A DNA stretch of 64,000 nt from Tabrizicola sp. (GTDB lineage: Bacteria; Pseudomonadota; Alphaproteobacteria; Rhodobacterales; Rhodobacteraceae), in NCBI RefSeq assembly GCF_030694085.1, contig NZ_JAUXZE010000082.1:1-64000 (forward strand), written 5' to 3'. The notes below the pieces were generated by a model. It searched no databases and was not told where the DNA came from. It was given only the letters and a program-made list of their open reading frames with translations. The translations under genes and the position numbers were made by a program. Positions 55,587 through 64,000 of the stretch are shown in pieces (within the stretch, counting starts at the first letter, position 1; the number at the start of each line of letters is the position of its first letter).

Positions 55587-56816
55587 TCAGAACCTTTGCG
55601 GGCTGAAAGGGGTCAGGTTGATCGGCGGTGCGGCATCGGTCAGCAGGTCCGCCACGATCCTTGCCGTCCCGGCGCTTTGGGTCAGACCAAGGTGACCGTG
55701 GCCGAATGCATATACAACATGCGGGGAGGCCTTGGCCCGCCCGATGGCCGGCAGACTGTCCGGCAGCGACGGCCGGAAGCCCATCCATTGCCGCCCGCCC
55801 TCGGTCTTCAGGGAGGGCAGAAAAGTCTTTGCCTTCCGCAACATCGCCTCGGATCGCTTGAAGTTCGGCGGCAGGGACAACCCGCCCAGCTCCACCGCCC
55901 CGCCGACCCTGACGCCGGTCGACAGGCGCGAGACGACGAAGCCGTGCCCGCCAAACGTGACCTGGCAGCGCAGGTCAAACGCGTCCGTCGGAAGCGTGGT
56001 GTTATAGCCGCGTTCGGTTTCCAGCGGGATACGCTCACCCAGCGTCGCGGCGATCCGGTGCGAAAAGGCCCCGGCGCTCAGCACGACCTTGTCGGCGATC
56101 AATGGCTCGGCCTTGGTCGGTATATACACCCTCCCGTCCTGCGGCGTCAGCCCCGTGACCTCGGCCCGCAGGATCGTCCCGCCTTGGGCCTGGAACCGCG
56201 CCGCCAGTGCCAGCACATAATCCATCGGGTCGGCTATGGACCACCAGCCGGGGGTGAAGGTGCCACGCGTGAAACGGGGGGAAAGGCCGGGTTGCACCTC
56301 GGTCATCTCTTCCGCGTTCAGGTGGCGGAAGTCGATCCCGTGGGCCGTCCTGGCCTCCCAGCCGGGAAGCGAGGCGCGGAACTCGGCTTCGGTCTCATAG
56401 ACCTGAAGGTTGCCATCCTTGCGCAGCATCCCCAGCGTGCCGGTCGCGGCCAGAAAAGGCTCTAGCTCGGCCCGCGACAGGTCCATCATCGCCGTTTGCG
56501 CAGCGGTTGAGGCCGCCACCGCGCGTGGCGAACAGGCCCGCCAGAAGCGGTAAAGCCAGGGGGCGATCTGCAGCGCGTAGGCAGGCGGGATGGTCAGCGG
56601 GCCGAGGGGGTCCAGCAACCACTTCGGCGCCTTGCGCAAGATACCGGGCGAGGCCAGCGGCAGGATGTCGGTAAACGCAAACGCCCCGGCATTGCCTGCC
56701 GAGGCCCCGGCGGCGGGGCCTTCGCGGTCCACCACCGTGACAGTCAGACCCCGCGCTTGCACCATCAGGGCGGCGGACAGGCCGATGACCCCGGCCCCGA
56801 TGACGATGACCTTCAT
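55587..56816 (-). CDS. FAD-dependent D-hydroxyproline dehydrogenase (DAO family)
   Basis: 409 residues from ATG 56816. FAD-binding GxGxxG is KVIVIGAGVIGLSAALM; the C-terminus (FGHGHLGLTQSAGTARIVADL) is typical of DadA-like amino-acid dehydrogenases. It should oxidise cis-4-hydroxy-D-proline to pyrroline-4-hydroxy-2-carboxylate, feeding the DapA-family enzyme encoded just upstream. The start is 1 bp after that gene's stop. Other D-amino acids are possible substrates. Confidence 0.85.
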   Translation of the reverse strand: MKVIVIGAGVIGLSAALMVQARGLTVTVVDREGPAAGASAGNAGAFAFTDILPLASPGILRKAPKWLLDPLGPLTIPPAYALQIAPWLYRFWRACSPRAVAASTAAQTAMMDLSRAELEPFLAATGTLGMLRKDGNLQVYETEAEFRASLPGWEARTAHGIDFRHLNAEEMTEVQPGLSPRFTRGTFTPGWWSIADPMDYVLALAARFQAQGGTILRAEVTGLTPQDGRVYIPTKAEPLIADKVVLSAGAFSHRIAATLGERIPLETERGYNTTLPTDAFDLRCQVTFGGHGFVVSRLSTGVRVGGAVELGGLSLPPNFKRSEAMLRKAKTFLPSLKTEGGRQWMGFRPSLPDSLPAIGRAKASPHVVYAFGHGHLGLTQSAGTARIVADLLTDAAPPINLTPFSPQRF

Positions 56817-56817
56817 G

Positions 56818-57777
56818 TCAGGCGGCGTATTTCCGAGCCTCGGGCTGCTTGGCCCAATCGGCATACCAGGCGTCGAACATGCGCAGCTGGGCTTCGATGA
56901 AGCCCTTCTGGCTGGCCGACAGCTCATCGCCCTCGGTGAAGTGGTGGGTATAGGCCGCTTCGCCGCGCAGGACCATCATGTGCTTGAAGAACAACACCAA
57001 ATCGGGGCCAGCGTCGACCTCGGACAGGACCTGCATCGCCTGGTCCAGCTCATAGGCCAGCCGCCTTGCCTCGGCATCGCCGTTCTGCGCGGCCTTGCAC
57101 AGCGAGACCAGATGCAGCACCTCACGCGGCAGCACGTTGCCAATCCCGGTGATCGCGCCGTCGGCGTTGCAGTTGACGTAGCCGTGGTAGACGGCTGTAT
57201 CGACACCGATCATAAGCTTCAGGTCAGCGTCCGCCCCGGTGATCGCATTCGCGGCATAGGACAGATCGTCATAGCCGCCGAATTCCTTGAAGCCGACAAG
57301 GTTCGGATGCTCGGCCCGGATCTGGAAGAAGAGGTCGGCCTTGGTGGAATAGCCATAGTAGGGGCTGTTGTAGATCACGGCGGGCAGCTTCGGCGCCGCC
57401 GACAGCACCGCCTTGAAATGCAGCCGCTGCGCCGCGACGACTGTGCCGCGCGACAAGAGACGGGGGATGACCATAAGGCCATGTGCGCCGACCTTCTGGG
57501 CATGGGCGGCAATGGCGGCTGAGGTGGCTGTATTTACAGCACCCGTGCCGACGACGACCTTGATCCCGGCTTTCACCAGCCGCTCGACACCCTCCATCCG
57601 TTGTTCGGTGGTGAGCAAGGGCCAGTCGCCCATCGAGCCGCAATAGACGACGGCGGCCATGCCCAGACCCACAAGCTCTTTCGCCTTGGCGACAAGCGTG
57701 TCGAAGTCCGGGCTCCGGTCCGCGTTGCAAGGGGTCATCAGGGCCGGGATGGTGCCCGAGAAGATATCCGATTTCAT
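56818..57777 (-). CDS. DapA-family pyrroline-4-hydroxy-2-carboxylate deaminase
   Basis: 319 residues. Schiff-base lysine Lys164 in LVGFKEFGG and proton-relay tyrosine Tyr136 in VIYNSPYYG are conserved. DapA relatives in hydroxyproline loci (LhpC/HypD) deaminate the pyrroline to 2-oxoglutarate semialdehyde. The semialdehyde dehydrogenase that would finish the pathway is not in the window. First gene of the three-gene operon, behind a GntR-type operator. Confidence 0.82.
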   Translation of the reverse strand: MKSDIFSGTIPALMTPCNADRSPDFDTLVAKAKELVGLGMAAVVYCGSMGDWPLLTTEQRMEGVERLVKAGIKVVVGTGAVNTATSAAIAAHAQKVGAHGLMVIPRLLSRGTVVAAQRLHFKAVLSAAPKLPAVIYNSPYYGYSTKADLFFQIRAEHPNLVGFKEFGGYDDLSYAANAITGADADLKLMIGVDTAVYHGYVNCNADGAITGIGNVLPREVLHLVSLCKAAQNGDAEARRLAYELDQAMQVLSEVDAGPDLVLFFKHMMVLRGEAAYTHHFTEGDELSASQKGFIEAQLRMFDAWYADWAKQPEARKYAA

Positions 57778-57825
57778 GCTTCAATCCTTCTATAGGCGGG
57801 CGAATCCGCAGGTGTGTGATTGCAG

Positions 57826-57854
57826 GATATACTTTGCATTTTATTTGTCGACAA
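57826..57854 (-). promoter_or_regulatory. Promoter and GntR operator of the hydroxyproline operon
   Basis: Minus strand: TTGTCG (57849-57854) and TATATC (57826-57831) are 17 bp apart, a sigma70-like promoter. The -35 lies within the palindrome TTGTCGACAA (57845-57854), the same core as at 58,570-58,579. Repressor binding would block RNA polymerase. Confidence 0.65.
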
Positions 57855-57859
57855 GATTT

Positions 57860-58558
57860 TCAAAGCGCGATGTCTACTCGCAGATCGCGTGCCATCATCT
57901 GCTGGATCTGTTGGACGATCTTGTCGGCGTGGTCCTTCGCCAGCCGGTCGCAAGTCGCGATATCGCGCGCGGCGATGGCGGTGATGATCGCTTCGTGTTC
58001 TTGTATATACGGGTGCGGCAGGCGCGGCTCGAAGGTGGGATAGTAATACAGCCGCAGGATACGGCGGCCCTCATCCAGAAGGCGCGAGAAAAGCTGAAGG
58101 TAGTAGGGGTTGCGTCCCGCCTCGGCGATGGCGACGTGGAAGTCGCGGTTCAGTTGAATCATTCCGGCAGTATCCCCAGCCAGAACAACCCGGGCGAAGG
58201 CGCTTTGCCTGGACCGGATCTCGGCCAGATCGGCAGCATCATGGAATTGGGCCGCGAGGCGGGTGGTGACACGATACATCAGGGTCAGCGCGTCGAAGAA
58301 GTGATGCAGGTTCGGGAAATCGATCTGCGAGACCACGGTGGAGCGGTTCGGCAGCAACGTCACCAACCCATCGCCTGCCAGCCGTACCAGCGCCTCGCGG
58401 ATGGGAGTGCGCGACATCGACAGCCGATCGGCCAGGCCGATTTCGTCAACCGGCTCACCCGGTTGCAGGGTCAGATTCAGGATTTCGTCGCGCAGGGTAT
58501 CGTAGACGAACCGCGCGCCGGTGCCGCGCTTGCGTTCTTGTGGGTCTTCTTCGGACAT
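57860..58558 (-). CDS. GntR-family (FCD) regulator of hydroxyproline catabolism
   Basis: 232 residues from ATG 58558 (AGAGGA upstream at 6-base spacing). N-terminal winged helix (DEIGLADRLSMSRTPIREAL) and C-terminal FCD effector domain (MYRVTTRLAAQFHDAADLAE). It lies just upstream of the hydroxyproline genes in the same direction. Palindromes flank it on both sides, so it probably represses itself and the operon until hydroxyproline or an intermediate binds (inference). Confidence 0.85.
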   Translation of the reverse strand: MSEEDPQERKRGTGARFVYDTLRDEILNLTLQPGEPVDEIGLADRLSMSRTPIREALVRLAGDGLVTLLPNRSTVVSQIDFPNLHHFFDALTLMYRVTTRLAAQFHDAADLAEIRSRQSAFARVVLAGDTAGMIQLNRDFHVAIAEAGRNPYYLQLFSRLLDEGRRILRLYYYPTFEPRLPHPYIQEHEAIITAIAARDIATCDRLAKDHADKIVQQIQQMMARDLRVDIAL

Positions 58559-58565
58559 GGCCATT

Positions 58566-58583
58566 CCTCTTGTCGACAAGAGG
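58566..58583. promoter_or_regulatory. Perfect 18-bp palindromic operator before gntR
   Basis: CCTCTTGTCGACAAGAGG is fully self-complementary and overlaps the leader and ribosome site of the GntR gene. Its core TTGTCGACAA recurs at 57,845-57,854. Confidence 0.75.
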
Positions 58584-58601
58584 CATACAACGGTCGCGGC
58601 C

Positions 58602-59588
58602 TCAGGCGTAGCAAAAATCGCGGCCCGGAACCGGTGTCACGCCCTGCGTCGCTCCGATCTGCGGATTGCTGTCGCCGTCGGCGCGAACCACCATCTCGCC
58701 CAAGCCCGGTACCTCAAGGTAGATCACTGTGTCGGCCCCCAGCCGTTCGACATGGCGGACAGTTCCGGTCCAGCGGGGCGCATCGCTGGTCAGGCGCAGA
58801 TGTTCGGGGCGGATGCCATAGGTGCCGCACGGTTCCCCCGCCGCCTTGCCAGGATAGAGGTTCATCTTCGGGCTGCCGATGAAACCGGCGACAAAGGGCG
58901 AAACGGGGGCATTGTAAAGCTCCATCGGGCTGCCGACCTGCTCGATCTTCCCGCCGTTCAGAACCACGATCTTGTCCGCCATCGTCATCGCCTCGACCTG
59001 GTCGTGGGTCACGTAGATCATGGTGGCACCCAGCTTGCGGTGAAGATCGCTGAGTTCGATCCGCATCTGTGCGCGCAAAGCGGCGTCAAGATTGGAGAGC
59101 GGCTCGTCGAAGAGAAAGACCTTGGGATCGCGCACGATAGCCCGGCCGATCGCGACGCGCTGGCGCTGACCACCCGACAGGGCCTTGGGCTTTCGGTCCA
59201 GGTAATCGGTCAGCTTCAGCGCGGCGGCGGCGGCTTCGACCTTGGCCTTGATTTCTGCCTTGGGCAGCTTGGCAAGCGATAGGCCGAATCCGATATTATC
59301 GCGCACGCTTAAATGTGGATACAGCGCATAGCTTTGAAAAACCATCGCAATTCCGCGGGCTGACGGTTCGGCATCGGTCACATCGGCGCCGCCAATCTCG
59401 ATAACGCCCGATGTCGCCTCTTCCAGCCCCGAGATCAGGCGGAGGAGCGTGGACTTCCCGCAGCCCGACGGCCCGACAAAGACGCAGAACTCGCCGGGTT
59501 CAACTGTCAGGTCGACGCCCTTTATCACGTCCACGGCGCCAAAACTCTTGCGGATGCCTCTCAGGACAACGGATGAGGTGGACGTCAT
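58602..59588 (-). CDS. CUT1 ABC importer ATPase (UgpC/MalK type)
   Basis: 328 residues. Walker [10 protein letters not shown], signature LSGGQ, Walker [12 protein letters not shown] and H-loop YVTHDQ. A C-terminal TOBE-like regulatory domain follows ([13 protein letters not shown]). It drives sugar import with the two permeases encoded upstream. Its C-terminus is shorter than MalK. Its stop is 18 bp before the gntR operator. Confidence 0.93.
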   Translation of the reverse strand: MTSTSSVVLRGIRKSFGAVDVIKGVDLTVEPGEFCVFVGPSGCGKSTLLRLISGLEEATSGVIEIGGADVTDAEPSARGIAMVFQSYALYPHLSVRDNIGFGLSLAKLPKAEIKAKVEAAAAALKLTDYLDRKPKALSGGQRQRVAIGRAIVRDPKVFLFDEPLSNLDAALRAQMRIELSDLHRKLGATMIYVTHDQVEAMTMADKIVVLNGGKIEQVGSPMELYNAPVSPFVAGFIGSPKMNLYPGKAAGEPCGTYGIRPEHLRLTSDAPRWTGTVRHVERLGADTVIYLEVPGLGEMVVRADGDSNPQIGATQGVTPVPGRDFCYA

Positions 59589-59591
59589 GCG

Positions 59592-60431
59592 CTACCCTTT
59601 CACCGCGCCGGAGGTCATTCCGGCGACGATCTGGCGGTTGAAGAAGATGAACACGAAAAGCGGCGGGATGGTCACCAGCAGGATGTTCATGAACAGAAGG
59701 TTGTACTGGCTTTGGAACTGGCTCTGGAAGTTGAAGAGCGTCAGCTGGACGGTGACGTTCTCTTTCCCGGGCAGGTAATACAGCGGGTTGGTGAAATCGT
59801 TGAAGATGGCGATGGACTGCACGACGATCAGCGTGACGGTCACGGGTTTCAGAAGCGGCAGGATCACCTTGAAGAACACCTGCCAGGACTTCGCGCCGTC
59901 GATGATGGCGGCTTCGTCCAGATCCCGGGGGATGGTGCCGATGAAGCTGCGGTAGAGCAGGACCGAGAAGGCCAGGCCATAGGCGACCTGGATGAGGATC
60001 ATTCCGTGGATCGTCTTGAAGAGGCCGATGGCCTGCAGGACCCAGATCGTCGGCACGATAGCCGGGGGAACCATCAAGCCGATCAGGATGCAGGCGTAGA
60101 TCAACTTGTTCCAGCCCGAGGGGCGGCGCTGCAGCACATAGCCCACCATCGCGCCGAAGATCACAAGCAGGGTGACGGCCCCAACGGTGATGACGATAGA
60201 GTTGAAATACGCCAGCATGAGCATGTAGTTGCGGGTCTGCACGACGTCGACCAGGTTCTGCCAGAAGTGCCATTCCGACGGCCAGGAGAACAGGAAAAGC
60301 GCCGCCTCCTGCTTGGTCTTCACCGCCATGAACAGGATGAAGATGAAGGGAAGAATGAACACGACTGTCGCGACCAGCAGCGCGAGGATGCCGATGGTGC
60401 GGCGGCGGGTAGCGTCGCGGCGCAGGCTCAC
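59592..60431 (-). CDS. CUT1 ABC sugar permease (MalG type)
   Basis: 279 residues with six helices. The EAA loop DLDEAAIIDGAKSWQVFFK that meets the ATPase is present. The N-terminus is cytoplasmic and basic, as in MalG-type permeases. The stop is 3 bp before the ATPase gene and the start overlaps the previous gene by 4 bp. Confidence 0.93.
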   Translation of the reverse strand: MSLRRDATRRRTIGILALLVATVVFILPFIFILFMAVKTKQEAALFLFSWPSEWHFWQNLVDVVQTRNYMLMLAYFNSIVITVGAVTLLVIFGAMVGYVLQRRPSGWNKLIYACILIGLMVPPAIVPTIWVLQAIGLFKTIHGMILIQVAYGLAFSVLLYRSFIGTIPRDLDEAAIIDGAKSWQVFFKVILPLLKPVTVTLIVVQSIAIFNDFTNPLYYLPGKENVTVQLTLFNFQSQFQSQYNLLFMNILLVTIPPLFVFIFFNRQIVAGMTSGAVKG

Positions 60432-61297
60432 AGGTCGACCTCGCGCTTGTTGAACCAGTAGGTCAGGGGCAGGATGATGACGGCGATGAGCAGGAACAGG
60501 ATCACGTTCCCGGCCGTCGCCAGCCCATAGAAGCCTGCCTGATACTGCTTGTAGATCACCGAGGCGAGGACGTCCGATGCGAACCCAGGTCCCCCGCGCG
60601 TCGTGGCCCAGATGATGTCAAAGGACCGCAGGCCGCCGATCAGCGACAGGGTGACGACCGTCACGGTCGCGGGGCGTACCAGCGGCACGGTCACGCGCCA
60701 GAACTGCTGCCACCGCGTTGCGCCGTCGATCCGGCTGGCTTCGTAGTATTCGGGGGAAATCGCCGCCAGACCGGCGATGTAGATCAGCGTTGCCAGGCCC
60801 ACACCCTTCCAGATGTCGATCATCGCGACCGAGTACAGCGCCAGCGCCGGGTCCGATAGCCAGGCCGGGCCGTCGATGCCGATCGACTCCAGCCCCAGGT
60901 TGATGACCCCCCGTGTCGGGTGCATCAGCGCGGCAAAGGTGATGCCAACGCCGATCGTGGATACCAGCACCGGGAAGAACACGACGGACCGCAGGAACCC
61001 CTGCATCCAGATCCCGCTGGTAAGCAGGACAGCCAGCATCAGCCCAAGCACAGTCTTCGCGCCCGAGGTTACCACGGCGTAGATCAGGGTGTTGGTCAGG
61101 CCCTGGATCAGGAACGGCTCCTTGAAGAACTGGCGGTAGTTGTCCCAGCCAATGAACTCGGCAGCGAACAGGTCCCAGCGGGTCAGGCTGAACCAGAAGC
61201 TCGCGATGGTCGGCACCAGGAACAGGGTCACGAAGACCACTGCTGCCGGCAGCACGAACCAGTAGGGATAGGGCGAGGGGCGTCTGGAGGCCATCAT
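60428..61297 (-). CDS. CUT1 ABC sugar permease (MalF type)
   Basis: 289 residues with six helices and EAA loop YYEASRIDGATRWQQFWRV. A typical CUT1 first permease (PYWFVLPAAVVFVTLFLVPT). Two adjacent ATGs begin it. Partner of the MalG-type permease; the sugar is set by the binding protein. Confidence 0.93.
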   Translation of the reverse strand: MMASRRPSPYPYWFVLPAAVVFVTLFLVPTIASFWFSLTRWDLFAAEFIGWDNYRQFFKEPFLIQGLTNTLIYAVVTSGAKTVLGLMLAVLLTSGIWMQGFLRSVVFFPVLVSTIGVGITFAALMHPTRGVINLGLESIGIDGPAWLSDPALALYSVAMIDIWKGVGLATLIYIAGLAAISPEYYEASRIDGATRWQQFWRVTVPLVRPATVTVVTLSLIGGLRSFDIIWATTRGGPGFASDVLASVIYKQYQAGFYGLATAGNVILFLLIAVIILPLTYWFNKREVDL

Positions 61298-61361
61298 CGT
61301 CTCGATTGAAGGAAGCCCCCGCCCGTCTGGGGTGGGCGGGGGCGGAACTGGTGTCGGGAGG

Positions 61362-62639
61362 TTACCAGTTCGGCAGGCCCAACTGCTTGGCCTGCTTTTC
61401 GACGTCCTGGTCGTAAAGCGCCGTCGCTTCTGCCGCCGGACGGATGCCGGACCCGACCTCGACCGTGATCTGCTCCAGCGCCGGCCCCTTGATCGGCGAC
61501 AGGAACTCCAGCGCCGGGGCGGTAGCGCCTTCGGTCTGGAAGTAGGGCAGCATGTCGGCGACCGAGGGCGGCACGTCTGCGGGGAGGGCGCAATCCTTGA
61601 TCAGGTAGGGGCCGGTCGCACCGATGGCCCCGATCATCGCCTGGCAGCCTTCAACCGATGCGACGAAGTTCAGGAAGTCCTTCGCGGCATCGACATTGGC
61701 CGAGGCCGCCGGGATGTACAGCGCCGAGGGCATCCACACGGTCAGACCGTTCTTGTCGGCGGTCGGTCCGGGAAGAGCGAAGTAGCCCAGGTCGTTGATG
61801 TTGTCCGGCGTGTTCTGCTTCACCGTCGCCATCGCGAAGGTCAGCATCGGATAATGCGCCGCCTCGCCGGTGGCGACCATGCGCATCCCGTCCTCGAACT
61901 TCGCCACGCCGAAGTCTTCGTTCATGTAGCCCGCCTTGAACACGTCCTCAAGATACTGGAAGCCCCGCGCCGCTGCCGGAGTGTTGGCATACTTTGCCTT
62001 GTTCGCGGTGTAGTCGTCGGCAAAGGTCGGCACCTCGGCCTGCACGTTGAAGAAGTCGCCCAGCACGAAAAGCTGGCTGGTCCAGGTATCACCGAAGGTC
62101 GTGGCGACCGGGACCTTGCCTGCCTCTTTGATCTTGGCATTGTTGGCCATGAACTCGTCCCAGGTCTTGGGCACACTCAGGCCAAGCTCTTCATAAAGCT
62201 TGCGGTTGTAGTAGACTCCGCCGCCCATCGCCGCGCCGAAGGGCACCCCGCGCACGGTCCCGTCCGGGGCGGTCACGACCGGCTTGAAGCTGTCGATGAC
62301 GTTCGCTTGTCCCGGCAGGTCGGTCAGGTCGGCCAAGGTATCTGCGGGGCGCAGCGCCTGGAACAGCGAGCCAGAATTGTACTGGATGATGTCACCCGCT
62401 TCGCCGGTGGCAAGCCGGGTCTTGACCATGTTGTCGCCCTCGGACCCGCCTGGGCGGTTTTCCATCTCGAAGGTGACGTCCGGGTTCGCCGCAGTGTAGG
62501 CCGCGGTCAGCGCCTCCATCATGGTGATCGTGTCGGCGTTGCCGTCGAGAAGCAGGTTCAGGGTCACTTCGGCCTGGGCCATGCCCGAGGTGAGGGTGAT
62601 CGCGGCGGCAAGCGCCGCGCTGTGACGCAATGTCTTCAT
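61362..62639 (-). CDS. Sugar ABC transporter substrate-binding protein
   Basis: 425 residues. Signal peptide MKTLRHSAALAAAITLTSG, cleaved near AQA-EV. SBP_bac_1-type fold (TLNLLLDGNADTITMMEAL, MATGEAAHYPMLTFAM). Strong ribosome site GGAGG. Context with a rhamnosidase suggests rhamnosides or related oligosaccharides as substrate (inference). Confidence 0.92.
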   Translation of the reverse strand: MKTLRHSAALAAAITLTSGMAQAEVTLNLLLDGNADTITMMEALTAAYTAANPDVTFEMENRPGGSEGDNMVKTRLATGEAGDIIQYNSGSLFQALRPADTLADLTDLPGQANVIDSFKPVVTAPDGTVRGVPFGAAMGGGVYYNRKLYEELGLSVPKTWDEFMANNAKIKEAGKVPVATTFGDTWTSQLFVLGDFFNVQAEVPTFADDYTANKAKYANTPAAARGFQYLEDVFKAGYMNEDFGVAKFEDGMRMVATGEAAHYPMLTFAMATVKQNTPDNINDLGYFALPGPTADKNGLTVWMPSALYIPAASANVDAAKDFLNFVASVEGCQAMIGAIGATGPYLIKDCALPADVPPSVADMLPYFQTEGATAPALEFLSPIKGPALEQITVEVGSGIRPAAEATALYDQDVEKQAKQLGLPNW

Positions 62640-62664
62640 GGTGGGTCTCCTCCCAGAGTTATTG

Positions 62665-64000
62665 TCAGGTCGTCAGGTCAAAAGTGATCTCGTGCGTTCC
62701 TGCGGGAACGGGAAGGCCAGTGTCCGGCACCTCGACGGGCTTTCCGTCCAGGGTCAGAGCCTTGCGCTGGTCGCTGGCGGTCAGCCGCCCGGTGCAGCCT
62801 TCCGGCAAGGTCACGCGATAGGTCACGCGGCTGCCCTCCAGCACCCAGCCAGCCTCGATCCGGCCGTGGCGGCAGTCGTGCCAGGCCTGCACCGGGTTGA
62901 GGGCGGGCAGGATCAGCGGGTTCAGCGTGACTTCGTCAAAGCCCGGCTTGCCAGGTACCGGAGCGACACCGGCCACCCCCTCGAACAGCCATTGGCACAC
63001 CGCGCCGTAGGCGTAGTGGTTGTAGCTGTTCATGTCGGGGTCGTAGATCGTGCCATCCTCACCCAGCGCGTCCCAGCGTTCCCATATCGAAGTCGCGCCC
63101 CGGTCCACCTGATACAGCCAGCCCGGCACCTTGCGGTTCAGGAAGATCTTCTCGGCCAGGTCGGCCATCCCGTGCATCGTCAGCGCGGGCAGGATCGCCG
63201 GGGTGCCGATGAACCCCGTTCCGATCAGCCCATCGGCATCCTCGACCACCCGGCGGAAATAGGCCTTCCCGGCCTCGTGGTATTCCGGCGGGACCAGACC
63301 ATAGAGGAACGCCAGGCTCCAGGACGTCTGGTCGTTGTGCGCGATCCGGCCCGAGGGGGAAAAGAACTCGTTCTTGAACGCGACCCGGATCGCCTCCGCC
63401 CGCTCGCGCAGCGCCTTGGCCTGATCTTCCTCACCAATCAGTCCGGCAATTTTCGCCGCCAGGTCGGTCGAGATGAAGTGGTAGATTGTCGCCGCGCAGT
63501 CGTCGGCGATGGTCGGCCGCGGCTTGCGGTTGTCGCCAACCGGCTGAATCCAGTCGCCGAAGGTAAAGCCAGGCCCGCCCCATTCCGCCGACGGACGGAT
63601 GATCGGGCCGTTGGAGATATTCCACAGATAATCCAACCACTTAAGCATGGCCGGAAAGTTTTCTGTCAATACACCTGTATCTCCATAGTGTAGATACAAC
63701 TGCCACGGGATAATGACGATGGCGTCGCCCCATCCGGTTGAGCCAGCCCAGTCGCCGCGCCCCTCGATCGGGTGCAGTCGGGTCGGGTCCGGCGAGAAAT
63801 GCGGCACCGCCCCGTTGGGTCGCATGTCGTGTCGCACATCGCGGAGATACTTCTTCAGGAAGCTCTCGCAATCCGCCAGCCAGCAGGCAGTCCCGGCAAA
63901 GACCTGCGCGTCGCCGGTCCAGCCAAGGCGTTCGTCCCGCTGGGGGCAGTCCGTTGGAATCTCGATGAAGTTCGACCGCTGCGACCAGATCGTGTTCAGG
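62665..64000 (-). CDS. GH78 alpha-L-rhamnosidase, runs off right edge
   Basis: The frame is open to base 64000, so the N-terminus is missing; about 444 residues are seen. NFIEIPTDCPQRDERLGWTG near the edge is the GH78 hallmark, with the catalytic general acid expected nearby (D/E-rich DERLGWTGDAQ). The (alpha/alpha)6 barrel and C-terminal beta domain follow (NSYNHYAYGAV, GSVxW-like region). It releases rhamnose from glycosides. Leader gene of the ABC importer operon. Confidence 0.88.
   Translation of the reverse strand, partial: LNTIWSQRSNFIEIPTDCPQRDERLGWTGDAQVFAGTACWLADCESFLKKYLRDVRHDMRPNGAVPHFSPDPTRLHPIEGRGDWAGSTGWGDAIVIIPWQLYLHYGDTGVLTENFPAMLKWLDYLWNISNGPIIRPSAEWGGPGFTFGDWIQPVGDNRKPRPTIADDCAATIYHFISTDLAAKIAGLIGEEDQAKALRERAEAIRVAFKNEFFSPSGRIAHNDQTSWSLAFLYGLVPPEYHEAGKAYFRRVVEDADGLIGTGFIGTPAILPALTMHGMADLAEKIFLNRKVPGWLYQVDRGATSIWERWDALGEDGTIYDPDMNSYNHYAYGAVCQWLFEGVAGVAPVPGKPGFDEVTLNPLILPALNPVQAWHDCRHGRIEAGWVLEGSRVTYRVTLPEGCTGRLTASDQRKALTLDGKPVEVPDTGLPVPAGTHEITFDLTT

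Overview
The window is GC-rich and densely coding on both strands, with alphaproteobacterial gene families throughout. No rRNA, tRNA, CRISPR array, insertion sequence or prophage was recognised. All calls come from reading the sequence and its translations; no database search was run.

The window appears to have two parts with different ancestry. Bases 1 to about 11.2 kb read like a Hyphomicrobiales (Bosea/Methylobacterium-type) chromosome: a DUF930 protein, argJ, a RelE/XRE toxin-antitoxin pair, a DUF1674 (SdhAF4-like) gene divergent from htpX, an RsmB-type methyltransferase, a heparinase II/III protein, the start of purH, and two palindromic repeats of a Hyphomicrobiales style. From about 11.3 kb onward everything reads like Rhodobacteraceae: the rest of purH, lspA, a DUF3035 lipoprotein, two M16 peptidases, pgsA-moaD-moaE, panBC, TIGR02302/DUF4175, lysA, fds formate dehydrogenase and uvrC. 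The switch falls inside purH near its most conserved block, so the simplest explanation is a chimeric assembly joined at a gene both lineages share. A real recombination is the alternative.

Layout. 0-5 kb: base-excision/Nudix/export genes and arginine biosynthesis. 4.8-6.2 kb: toxin-antitoxin and an orphan ABC ATPase. 6.2-12.4 kb: protein and rRNA quality control, a heparinase-like protein, and purine biosynthesis. 12.4-17.7 kb: envelope genes (lspA, lipoprotein, M16 pair, pgsA) and molybdopterin synthase (moaD, moaE). 17.8-25.2 kb: a P1 peptidase, unknown membrane and zinc-ribbon proteins, a creatinase with a strong terminator, a GlsB-like protein, an L,D-transpeptidase, a cupin, and pantothenate synthesis (panB, panC).

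25.4-33.6 kb holds a tightly coupled operon of mostly uncharacterised genes: a long coiled-coil protein, four small membrane proteins, an AAA+ ATPase and two soluble proteins of unknown function. A compositionally foreign DnaQ-type exonuclease-BRCT gene is inserted in the middle. This is the best candidate here for an undescribed system.

33.6-42.6 kb: pheT, a DUF1624 acyltransferase-like protein, TIGR02302, lysA, a CDF-like transporter and a DUF6064 protein. 42.6-49.4 kb: an NAD-linked molybdenum formate dehydrogenase operon (fdsG-B-A, fdhD, fdsD) behind a LysR regulator, with a readable LysR box and promoter; the nearby moaD/moaE supply its cofactor. 49.5-53.4 kb: an S49 peptidase, a small zinc-ribbon protein, a short-chain dehydrogenase and uvrC. 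54.6-58.6 kb: a trans-4-hydroxy-L-proline catabolic operon (epimerase, FAD oxidase/dehydrogenase, DapA-family deaminase) and a GntR regulator, with two TTGTCGACAA palindromes at the two promoters. 58.6-64 kb: a CUT1 sugar ABC importer with a GH78 alpha-L-rhamnosidase running off the right edge.
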